NCBI RefSeq assembly: GCF_018687455.1
Contig: NZ_CP061291.1
Span: 682,001 to 746,000, forward strand
Direction of reading: 5' to 3'
Length of the DNA stretch: 64,000 nucleotides
From: Polynucleobacter sp. TSB-Sco08W16
Lineage (GTDB): Bacteria; Pseudomonadota; Gammaproteobacteria; Burkholderiales; Burkholderiaceae
Shown: positions 52,316 to 59,535 of the stretch, piece by piece
How positions within the stretch are numbered: position 1 is the first letter of the stretch
Layout: each line of letters opens with the position of its first letter
Position numbers and translations under genes: made by a program
The notes under the pieces: model-generated
The model's input: only the letters and a program-made list of their open reading frames with translations
Told to the model about the DNA's origin: nothing
Database searches by the model: none

Positions 52316-53839
52316 TTACGCAATCTTGACTGGAATATTGCCAATCTTTGCTTGCCACTCTTTTGGACCAGTTTCGTGCATTGAGATTCCTTCAGAATTC
52401 ACGGCTACGGTCACAGGCATATCTTTCACATCAAATTCGTAAATTGCTTCCATGCCGAGGTCAGCAAAACCAACTACCTCAGAGTGCTGAATAGCTTTAG
52501 AGACCAAGTAAGCGGCGCCACCAACAGCCATCAGATAAGCAGATTTGTGTTTCTTGATTGCTTCAATCGCAATAGGACCACGCTCCGCTTTACCAATCAT
52601 GGAAATTAAGCCAGTTTGAGCCAGCATCATCTCTGTAAATTTATCCATACGAGTTGAGGTGGTTGGGCCTGCTGGACCAACTACTTCATCGCGCACTGGA
52701 TCGACTGGCCCCACGTAGTAAATGACGCGGTTTTTAAAGCTCACGGGTAATTCTTCTCCCTTGGCGAGCATGTCTTGAATACGCTTATGCGCAGCATCGC
52801 GACCAGTTAGGATCTTGCCGTTGAGCAGTAAAGTCTCGCCCGGTTTCCAACTGGCCACTTCTTCAGCAGTAAGGGCATCTAAGTTAATTCGTTTGGATTT
52901 CTTGGTATCTGGTGTCCAGGTCACTGCTGGCCAATCAGCTAAGGTAGGTATTTCTAGTTTTGCTGGACCATCGCCATGCAAATGGAAGTGGACGTGACGC
53001 GTTGCAGCGCAATTTGGAATCATGGCAACAGGCAATGAAGCAGCATGTGTTGGGTAATCCAAAATCTTGACGTCGAGAACAGTGGCTAGGCCACCTAAAC
53101 CTTGAGCGCCAATGCCGAGCTTATTCACTTTGTCATAGATCTCAAGACGTAATTCTTCAACGCGATTGTTGGGACCGCGCTCAATGAGCTCCTGAATATC
53201 GACTGGGCCCATCAAGGCTTCTTTAGCCATCAACATTGCTTTTTCAGGGGTGCCGCCAATACCGATGCCCAGAATGCCAGGAGGGCACCAGCCAGCACCC
53301 ATCGTGGGAACAGTTTTTACCACCCAGTCGACGATAGAGTCTGAAGGGTTCAGCATGACCATCTTGGCTTTGTTTTCAGAGCCGCCACCTTTAGCAGCGC
53401 AAATTACTTCAACATCATCGCCAGGAACGATTTCATAATGAATCACGGCAGGGGTGTTATCGCCAGTATTTTTTCGCTTCCCTGCTGGGTCAGCTAATAC
53501 TGATGCACGCAACATGTTTTCTGGATTTAAGTAAGCACGACGCACACCTTCATTTACCATCTCGCTCACACTCATCGTGGCATCGGCCCACTGCACATTC
53601 ATACCGATCTTCAGAAATACAACTGCAATACCAGTGTCCTGACAAAGTGGACGATGACCTTCGGCGCACATGCGACTGTTGGTCAAAATCTGCGCAATTG
53701 CATCCTTAGCAGCCTCACCTTTTTCAAGGTCATAGGCTTTACCCATGGCATCAATGAAGTCCTTAGGGTGATAGTAGGAGATGAACTGGAATGCGTCAGC
53801 TACGCTTTGAATGAGGTCGTTTTGTTTAATTTTGGTCAT
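52316..53839 (-). CDS. fumA: Fumarate hydratase class I
   Basis: This single-chain, iron-sulfur fumarase of 507 residues interconverts fumarate and malate. Cysteine ligands are suggested by PLCQDTG (near residue 66), GAGWCPPGILGIGIGG (near 186) and PNCAATRHVHFHLHGDGP (near 280). KNTGDNTPAVIHYEIVPGD and the C-terminal beta-subunit-like GPTTSTRMDKFTEMML confirm the class I arrangement with alpha and beta parts fused. It needs a 4Fe-4S cluster and is oxygen-sensitive. It is the first gene of the leftward operon continuing to murI, tonB, exbB and exbD, and it is divergent from acs. Its ribosome-binding site is weak. Confidence 0.94.
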   Translation of the reverse strand: MTKIKQNDLIQSVADAFQFISYYHPKDFIDAMGKAYDLEKGEAAKDAIAQILTNSRMCAEGHRPLCQDTGIAVVFLKIGMNVQWADATMSVSEMVNEGVRRAYLNPENMLRASVLADPAGKRKNTGDNTPAVIHYEIVPGDDVEVICAAKGGGSENKAKMVMLNPSDSIVDWVVKTVPTMGAGWCPPGILGIGIGGTPEKAMLMAKEALMGPVDIQELIERGPNNRVEELRLEIYDKVNKLGIGAQGLGGLATVLDVKILDYPTHAASLPVAMIPNCAATRHVHFHLHGDGPAKLEIPTLADWPAVTWTPDTKKSKRINLDALTAEEVASWKPGETLLLNGKILTGRDAAHKRIQDMLAKGEELPVSFKNRVIYYVGPVDPVRDEVVGPAGPTTSTRMDKFTEMMLAQTGLISMIGKAERGPIAIEAIKKHKSAYLMAVGGAAYLVSKAIQHSEVVGFADLGMEAIYEFDVKDMPVTVAVNSEGISMHETGPKEWQAKIGNIPVKIA

Positions 53840-53956
53840 GGTTTCAGGCTAATTTCCACATAATTTGTAAGGTTTCCCCTATTTTAAGGGTTTGCCATAG
53901 AGCAAATCCCGAGTGTTTTCACTTATCTTCGAAGGTCTAAAGAGTCTAAATGACCC

Positions 53957-53983
53957 ATTTTGCGACATTTTGCGCATTTTGAG
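53957..53983 (+). promoter_or_regulatory. Three direct repeats upstream of acs
   Basis: ATTTTGCG occurs at 53957 and 53967, and a close copy, ATTTTGAG, at 53976. The spacing is 10 and 9 bases, about one helical turn, and the array ends about 40 bases before the acs start in the fumarase-acs divergent region. It could be a cooperative activator or repressor binding array. Confidence 0.5.
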
Positions 53984-54023
53984 CCGTAAAGATCGCTGAT
54001 TATTTGATAGAGGGCTTTGAAGC

Positions 54024-55997
54024 ATGGAACCATTGAAGCAAGAAAACCGCGTTTTTAATCCACCTGCAGACTTTGTTAAGAATGCCGCCATTCCAGGGAT
54101 GGACGCCTATAACAAGCTTTGCGCTGAAGCTGAAAAAGATTATGACGGTTTTTGGGGTCGTCTTGCCAAAGAGAACATCTATTGGAAAAAGCCCTTTACT
54201 AAAGTTTTAGATGAATCTAAGGCGCCTTTCTATAAATGGTTCGAAGATGGCACTACAAATGCTTCCTATAACTGTTTAGATCGCCAAGTAGAAGCTGGCC
54301 TGGGCGATAAGACGGCAATCATTTTTGAAGCTGATGACGGAACAGTTACTAAAGTCTCCTATAAAGAGATGCTCGAACGCGTTTGCAAAATGGCAAATGC
54401 ATTGCGCAAAATGGGCATCAAGTCTGGTGACAGCGTCATTATTTATATGGCAATGACCATTGAAGGTATTGTCGCTATGCAAGCTTGTGCTCGTATTGGT
54501 GCAATTCACTCTGTCGTGTTTGGTGGCTTCTCTGCCCAAGCTTTGCGTGATCGTATTGTCGACGTAGGCGCAGTTGCAGTGATTACTGCCGATGGCCAAT
54601 TTCGTGGTGGCAAGGCATTGCCATTAAAAGCGATTTGTGACGAAGCGCTATCTACTGGTGAGTGCGGCAACGTAAAGCATGTCATCGTCAGCAAGCGTAC
54701 TGGTGCTGATATCCCTATGACTGCAGGTCGTGACGTTTGGATGCAAGAAATTGTTGCCAATGAAGCATCTACTTGCGAGCCAGAGTGGGTAAGCGCTGAG
54801 CATCCTCTATTTATTCTGTATACATCCGGTTCAACTGGTAAGCCAAAGGGAGTTCAGCACTCTACAGGCGGCTACCTCTTGTGGGCGATTCTCACAATGA
54901 AGTGGACTTTTGACATCAAGCCTGATGATGTGTTCTGGTGTACTGCTGATATTGGCTGGGTAACAGGTCACTCCTATATTACTTATGGGCCACTCGCAGT
55001 TGGCGCTACTGAGATTGTGTTTGAAGGTGTTCCAACCTATCCTAATGCTGGCCGTTTTTGGGACATGATCCAAAAACACAATGCAACCATTTTCTATACC
55101 GCACCAACGGCAATTCGCTCTTTGATCAAAGCATCAAGCAATGACGAGGCGGTACATCCAAAGAGTTATGACCTGTCCTCACTGCGACTCTTGGGTTCTG
55201 TTGGCGAGCCAATTAATCCAGAAGCATGGATGTGGTACTACGAGCATGTCGGAAATTCCAATTGCCCGATCGCTGATACCTTCTGGCAAACCGAAACGGG
55301 TGGTCATATGATCTCCCCATTGCCAGGTGCAACCCCCATGATTCCTGGCTCATGCACCTTGCCATTGCCTGGTATTCAGGCGGCGATTGTGGATGAAGCG
55401 GGTGTTGATGTACCGAATGGTAACGGCGGTATTTTGGTTGTAAAACGCCCATGGCCATCAATGATTCGTACCATTTGGAATGATCCAGATCGTTTTGTGA
55501 AATCCTATTTCCCAGAAGAATTAGGTGGCACACTTTATCTGGCTGGTGATGGTGCAATTCGCAATAAAGAAACTGGCTACTTCACCATTACTGGTCGAAT
55601 CGATGACGTGTTGAACGTGTCCGGTCACCGCATGGGAACTATGGAGATCGAATCTTGCTTAGTAGCCAACCCATTGGTTGCTGAAGCTGCAGTAGTAGGT
55701 CGTCCTGACGAGCTGACTGGTGAGGCAATTTGCGTATTCGTGGTTCTGAAGGGCGGACGTCCAACAGGTGATGAAGCTAAAAAGCTGGCAATGGAACTAC
55801 GCAATTGGGTAGGTAAAGAGATTGGCCCAATTGCTAAACCTAAGGATGTTCGTTTCGGTGATAACTTGCCTAAGACCCGCTCCGGCAAGATCATGCGCCG
55901 CCTCTTGCGCGTTATTGCCAAGGGTGAAGAGGTCACTCAAGACACTTCTACCTTGGAAAATCCACATATCTTGGAGCAACTCAAAGAGTCTCTCTAA
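54024..55997 (+). CDS. acs: Acetyl-CoA synthetase
   Basis: The 657-residue AMP-forming enzyme activates acetate to acetyl-CoA through acetyl-AMP. The adenylation core motif LYTSGSTGKPKGVQHSTGGY, WCTADIGWVTGHSYITYGPL, the A-motif TFWQTETGG, and the hinge/lysine segments GRIDDVLNVSGHRMGT and KTRSGKIMRRLL (catalytic and acetylatable Lys) are all intact. The length is typical. It is monocistronic, divergent from the fumarase gene with direct repeats upstream, and followed by tRNA-Ser. Acetate assimilation fits the heterotrophic lifestyle suggested elsewhere. Confidence 0.97.
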   Translation: MEPLKQENRVFNPPADFVKNAAIPGMDAYNKLCAEAEKDYDGFWGRLAKENIYWKKPFTKVLDESKAPFYKWFEDGTTNASYNCLDRQVEAGLGDKTAIIFEADDGTVTKVSYKEMLERVCKMANALRKMGIKSGDSVIIYMAMTIEGIVAMQACARIGAIHSVVFGGFSAQALRDRIVDVGAVAVITADGQFRGGKALPLKAICDEALSTGECGNVKHVIVSKRTGADIPMTAGRDVWMQEIVANEASTCEPEWVSAEHPLFILYTSGSTGKPKGVQHSTGGYLLWAILTMKWTFDIKPDDVFWCTADIGWVTGHSYITYGPLAVGATEIVFEGVPTYPNAGRFWDMIQKHNATIFYTAPTAIRSLIKASSNDEAVHPKSYDLSSLRLLGSVGEPINPEAWMWYYEHVGNSNCPIADTFWQTETGGHMISPLPGATPMIPGSCTLPLPGIQAAIVDEAGVDVPNGNGGILVVKRPWPSMIRTIWNDPDRFVKSYFPEELGGTLYLAGDGAIRNKETGYFTITGRIDDVLNVSGHRMGTMEIESCLVANPLVAEAAVVGRPDELTGEAICVFVVLKGGRPTGDEAKKLAMELRNWVGKEIGPIAKPKDVRFGDNLPKTRSGKIMRRLLRVIAKGEEVTQDTSTLENPHILEQLKESL

Positions 55998-56039
55998 GGT
56001 ACTTTGCAGGCATTTAGGGCAAAGCCCTTTCGGCAATCG

Positions 56040-56045
56040 TATAAT
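56040..56045 (+). promoter_or_regulatory. -10 element of tRNA-Ser
   Basis: A consensus TATAAT ends 10 bases before the tRNA-Ser 5' end. A short hairpin AGGGC-AAA-GCCCT just upstream (56016-56028) may end acs transcripts. No clear -35 was found. Confidence 0.6.
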
Positions 56046-56055
56046 CAACGGTTCC

Positions 56056-56146
56056 GGAAGGGTGGATGAGCGGTTTAAGTCACACGCCTGGAAAGCGTGC
56101 GTAGGTTAATAGCCTACCGCGGGTTCGAATCCCGCCTCTTCCGCCA
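56056..56146 (+). tRNA. tRNA-Ser (anticodon GGA)
   Basis: This class II tRNA has the acceptor GGAAGGG pairing with CTCTTCC, the anticodon loop CTGGAAA (GGA), a long variable arm (GTAGGTTAATAGCCTAC) and the T-arm GCGGGTTCGAATCCCGC. Encoded CCA ends at 56146. No integration scar is visible. Confidence 0.97.
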
Positions 56147-56153
56147 AGTATCA

Positions 56154-56179
56154 AAAAAGCCACCTTCGGGTGGCTTTTT
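56154..56179 (+). terminator. Terminator of tRNA-Ser with TTCG loop
   Basis: AAAAAGCCACC and GGTGGCTTTTT form a perfect 11-base stem around a TTCG tetraloop, ending in a T-run. This is a textbook intrinsic terminator, 7 bases after the CCA end. Confidence 0.95.
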
Positions 56180-56263
56180 ATTTTGGGCATTCATTGATAG
56201 GTATTGTTCTAAATATCGGATAAGCTTTATTTCTCAGAGTTAATTTCAAATGGGGTTTTATCA

Positions 56264-57973
56264 ATGAAACGTTTTATCCAAATAGCAATTATTTCAGCTG
56301 GATTGGTCGTGATGCCACATATTGCATCTGCAGTCCAGGTTGCTGACACCATTTTTTATGGCGGGCCGATTGTTACAGTCAATGCCAAGAACGAGGAAGT
56401 CCAAGCGCTTGCTGTGCAAAACGGAAAGATTGTTGCTGTTGGTAAAAAAGATGCTGTCCTTAAGGAATGGCAAGCAAGCACCACTAAGGTAGTTGATCTC
56501 AAAGGTCAAACCTTGATGCCAGGTTTTGTCGAGCCCCATATCCATATTCTGATGACCGCGATTACTGAAGAAATGTGGCTGAACCTAACAAACTTCTCAG
56601 ATCAATATGACACCTTAGATACACTTAGTCAAAAACTAAAAGCTGCTCTGAAGACCTTGCCAAAAGGACAGTGGTTGGCTGGTTTTGGTGTAGACCCTTC
56701 GCGTACAAAACCTTTTATGGCGGAATTGACCGCTGATGTTCTGGATAAGGTCTCTACCGATGTTCCGATTCTGGTCATGAATCAATCAGGGCATATTGCT
56801 TACGTAAATCACAAGGCTTTTGAGCTTGCTGGCATTAACGATAAGACCCCAAATCCGGGTAACGGCGGAATCTACATGAAAGATGCTCAAGGGCGACTCA
56901 CGGGAGTAGTTGTAGAGCCTTCTGCCATTTTGTCCTTGGTAAAAAAGATGCCACCACCCAGCGATGCTGACTTAGCTAAAGCGATGCAAAAAACAGCAAA
57001 GTACATTGCTTCTAAAGGTGTCACTACCTCTGCTGAAATTACTTTAGGCCTGATGCTCGGTTTAGATAACGAGTTGAAGTTGTTTAATGCCGTTACGCAC
57101 AGCGATGGCTTTCCAATTCGAGTCAGGGCCTATCTTTACGGCCCTTTACTAAGTAAAGGCTTCAATACGATTAAGCCAAATGATGGCGATGATCGCCTTC
57201 GTTTTGTGGGAATCAAATTTGTATCTGATGGCTCTACCCAAGGAATTACTGCCGCACTAAATCAACCATATGACTATCCAAAGGGCACTCAATTTCGTGG
57301 CAATCTAGATTACCAAGACGAAGAGATCTTTAATCAAATGAAGCCACTCTATGATCAAGGCTGGCAACTAGCAATCCATGCCAATGGCGATCGCACAGTT
57401 GAGCAAACATTAAATAACTATGCCAAATTATTAGCCGGCAATCCTGATCCCAAGGCTCGTCGTTTGCGCATTGAGCATTTCACAATCAATACTCCCGAGC
57501 AAGTTAAAAGAGCTGCGCAAATGGGGGTAATACCGGGATTCACGATTGGCCACGTCGATTATTGGGGTGAAGCATTTCATAATCACATTGTTGGTCCAGA
57601 GCGTGCTAATCGCATCGACCCTTCTGCCTCATTTAAGAAGGAGGGCGCGCGCTTTGCCTATCACAGCGATTCCCCTGTATCGAACGTAGGACCCTTAAAC
57701 TACATCACAGAGGGTGCAGGGCGCTTATGGCAAAAAGCACCTCGCAAAGTATTGGGTCCTGATGAGCGCGTAACTGTTGATGATGCTATTCGTGCAGTGA
57801 CTATCAATGCTGCCTATGAAATGTTCTCCGACGACAAATTGGGAAGCTTGGAAGTAGGTAAACAGGCTGACTTGGTCGTGCTATCAGCCAATCCAAGAAA
57901 GACTCCTGTTGAGCAAATTCGCAACATTAAGGTGAAAGAGACTTGGATCGACGGCAAGCAGCAAGCCTGGTAA
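56264..57973 (+). CDS. Exported amidohydrolase (YtcJ-like)
   Basis: The 569-residue protein has a signal peptide (IQIAIISAGLVVMPHIASA). The amidohydrolase-3/YtcJ pattern follows: DTIFYGGPIVTVNAKNEEVQALAVQNGKIVAVG, a metal-binding PHIHIL, a second set IEHFTI with later HSDSPVSNVGP, and an end LSANPRKTPVEQIRNIKVKETWIDGK. Family members hydrolyse amide or imide bonds with one or two zinc ions; the export signal places this one in the periplasm. The substrate is unknown. It is monocistronic or co-transcribed with the YciI gene 50 bases downstream. Confidence 0.9.
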   Translation: MKRFIQIAIISAGLVVMPHIASAVQVADTIFYGGPIVTVNAKNEEVQALAVQNGKIVAVGKKDAVLKEWQASTTKVVDLKGQTLMPGFVEPHIHILMTAITEEMWLNLTNFSDQYDTLDTLSQKLKAALKTLPKGQWLAGFGVDPSRTKPFMAELTADVLDKVSTDVPILVMNQSGHIAYVNHKAFELAGINDKTPNPGNGGIYMKDAQGRLTGVVVEPSAILSLVKKMPPPSDADLAKAMQKTAKYIASKGVTTSAEITLGLMLGLDNELKLFNAVTHSDGFPIRVRAYLYGPLLSKGFNTIKPNDGDDRLRFVGIKFVSDGSTQGITAALNQPYDYPKGTQFRGNLDYQDEEIFNQMKPLYDQGWQLAIHANGDRTVEQTLNNYAKLLAGNPDPKARRLRIEHFTINTPEQVKRAAQMGVIPGFTIGHVDYWGEAFHNHIVGPERANRIDPSASFKKEGARFAYHSDSPVSNVGPLNYITEGAGRLWQKAPRKVLGPDERVTVDDAIRAVTINAAYEMFSDDKLGSLEVGKQADLVVLSANPRKTPVEQIRNIKVKETWIDGKQQAW

Positions 57974-58023
57974 AAGTTCTAGCGTAAGATTTCACAATCA
58001 AAACAGAAAGACGTGGAGAAGAC

Positions 58024-58326
58024 ATGATTTTTGCAATTCTATTAATGGACCGTCCAGGTACAGCCGAGCTGCGTGTGCAGATTCGCCCAGAGCATCGCGC
58101 TTATTTAGCTCAGCAAGCTGACCGTATGGCCTTTGCTGGGCCGCTGACCTCAGAGGATGGCCAGACTGTTGTTGGAAGTTTGTTGGCAATGGATTTCCCA
58201 AGCAGAGCAGCAGTAGATGAATGGCTTAGCAATGAACCATTCACTAAAGCTGGTGTTTATGAAAAACCAGTGATTCATGTGTTTACGAATATGTGGGCAC
58301 AGAAGGCAGGCTTTCCACCAGCGTAA
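58024..58326 (+). CDS. YciI-family protein
   Basis: The 100-residue protein matches YciI-like ferredoxin-fold proteins, with RPEHRAYLAQQADRMAFAGPL, a DFPSRAAVDEWLSNEPFTKAGVY segment and the His near residue 22. YciI relatives may be small hydrolases or isomerases, but the function is largely unknown. GTGGAGAAG precedes the ATG. It lies 50 bases downstream of the amidohydrolase gene and is followed by a bidirectional terminator. Confidence 0.9.
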   Translation: MIFAILLMDRPGTAELRVQIRPEHRAYLAQQADRMAFAGPLTSEDGQTVVGSLLAMDFPSRAAVDEWLSNEPFTKAGVYEKPVIHVFTNMWAQKAGFPPA

Positions 58327-58361
58327 GTGCCCCAGCTTTCACAAGAAACACAGAGCAAAAC

Positions 58362-58385
58362 AAAAGCCACCCTTGGGTGGCTTTT
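58362..58385. terminator. Bidirectional terminator between YciI and DUF1080 genes
   Basis: AAAAGCCACC and GGTGGCTTTT form a perfect 10-base stem with a CTTG loop. T-runs occur on both strands (CTTTTT on the plus strand, CTTTTGTTTT on the minus strand), so it can end both convergent transcripts. It is nearly identical in stem to the tRNA-Ser terminator. Confidence 0.92.
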
Positions 58386-58404
58386 TGGATCCATCATCTA
58401 GCCA

Positions 58405-59007
58405 TTAAATTGGCTTAATTTGAACCTTCTTAAATTTAATCACACCACCAGCCGATTGCAGTGCAATCGGACCATCAGCAAATTTACTGTCTTGCCCATC
58501 AGCAACAGTGACTACGCCATTGAGCGTGACCTTAAAGTGTGAACCATTGGCTACGATCTCCATGGTGTTCCAGCGCCCACCCGCTTTAGGAACCGGGTCA
58601 ACTTTGGCGACATCGACAATTGCACCAGTGGCATAAGCTTGCTCAGGACGTGTATCCCAAATATTGACTTCATAGGCATTACTTGCGCTAACTTTATTAG
58701 GGTCTTGGCAGCGTATAAAGATGCCGCTATTGGTGTCAGAGTCTGCCCAGAACTCTGCCTTGATTACAAAGTTCTTGTAAGACTTGGTGCTAACCAAAAA
58801 ACCATTGGGTTTATTGCCCTCAACTATCCCATTGCCAATCACCCAGCTGGCATTGCCAATAATGTTCCAGCCAGACAAACTGACGCCATCAATGAGATCT
58901 ACAAAACCATCTTGATTTTGAGCGGCAGCAGAACCACTGAAGAGGGCTGCTTGAATGCAAAAGAGTAGTGCGCTTAGGAATTTGAAAGATGATCTAGTAG
59001 ATCTCAT
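58405..59007 (-). CDS. Exported DUF1080 (3-keto-disaccharide hydrolase-like) protein
   Basis: The protein has a signal peptide (SFKFLSALLFCIQAALFSGSAAA) and a DUF1080 concanavalin-like domain: DGVSLSGWNIIGNASWVIGNGIVEG, FVIKAEFWADSDTNSGIFIRCQD and GPIALQSAGGVIKFKKVQIK. DUF1080 includes 3-keto-glycoside hydrolases in other bacteria, but many members have no known activity. Several ATGs are available. ATG 59007 sits 6 bases after GGAG and is preferred, giving 200 residues; a start at 59019 is possible. The gene is monocistronic. Confidence 0.88.
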   Translation of the reverse strand: MRSTRSSFKFLSALLFCIQAALFSGSAAAQNQDGFVDLIDGVSLSGWNIIGNASWVIGNGIVEGNKPNGFLVSTKSYKNFVIKAEFWADSDTNSGIFIRCQDPNKVSASNAYEVNIWDTRPEQAYATGAIVDVAKVDPVPKAGGRWNTMEIVANGSHFKVTLNGVVTVADGQDSKFADGPIALQSAGGVIKFKKVQIKPI

Positions 59008-59159
59008 CATGGTCTCCATTCAATTTGTATAGTTTTTTAGGAAATTCATTGTTGCTGATATTGACCCCTAAATACAAGTAGAGGCTTTCCCTCAAATGCG
59101 GCAATAAGGCGGTATTTCATTCCCTCGATGTTGGGCTCAGAATCTAGTAGACTTGAGGC

Positions 59160-59384
59160 ATGAATTCACCAAAAATGCGCCTCTCCCTGATCTCCATCAT
59201 CCTTGCTGCGGGATCTCTGGTCGGCTGCGGCTCTATTGAGCAAGCTGCCCAAGATGACTGCACCTCGATAGGCTGGCAAATCGGTAGTAAAGGCTATCAG
59301 GATTGCTATAAGGCCAGGCTTTATGAGCGTAAGTTGGATTATTCCCTTCCGCCTGGTGACAAGCCTTCGCCATCCCTGCTTTAA
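59160..59384 (+). CDS. Small lipoprotein (74 aa)
   Basis: I do not recognise the family. The 74-residue protein has a hydrophobic leader and a lipobox, SLVGCGS, so Cys23 is likely lipidated. The mature part holds two further Cys (DDCTS and QDCYK) that may pair and ends DKPSPSLL. TGAGG lies one base before ATG 59160; a later ATG at 59175 is an alternative. The gene is divergent from the DUF1080 gene and followed by a 16-base palindrome. Confidence 0.7.
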   Translation: MNSPKMRLSLISIILAAGSLVGCGSIEQAAQDDCTSIGWQIGSKGYQDCYKARLYERKLDYSLPPGDKPSPSLL

Positions 59385-59386
59385 TA

Positions 59387-59490
59387 TAAGGGTTAACCCT
59401 TAATTTAAGTCCTTGAGCGCCGTCAAGGACATGTACTGGGAAATAACCCAAAATTAACTGTTATTTTGCGCTTGCGCCAATGGCGCAGCG
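59387..59490 (+). promoter_or_regulatory. Three stacked hairpins in the leader of the formate dehydrogenase operon
   Basis: The 150 bases before the fdsGB-like gene hold a 16-base palindrome TAAGGGTTAACCCTTA (59387-59402), a perfect 8-base stem GTCCTTGA/TCAAGGAC (59409-59430), and a strong TGCGCC-AAT-GGCGCA hairpin extended by CGC/GCG (59469-59490). The first may terminate the lipoprotein transcript. The others lie in the expected promoter or leader region of the dehydrogenase operon and could be regulatory. Confidence 0.5.
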
Positions 59491-59535
59491 TATCCGCATG
59501 CAACAAAAACGAATAAAAATTAGAGACTAGAGACT

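Noticed and set aside
53879..54091. Leftward 70-codon frame over the acs start
   Set aside because: It overlaps the acs start and the divergent promoter region, and has no recognisable product or ribosome-binding site.
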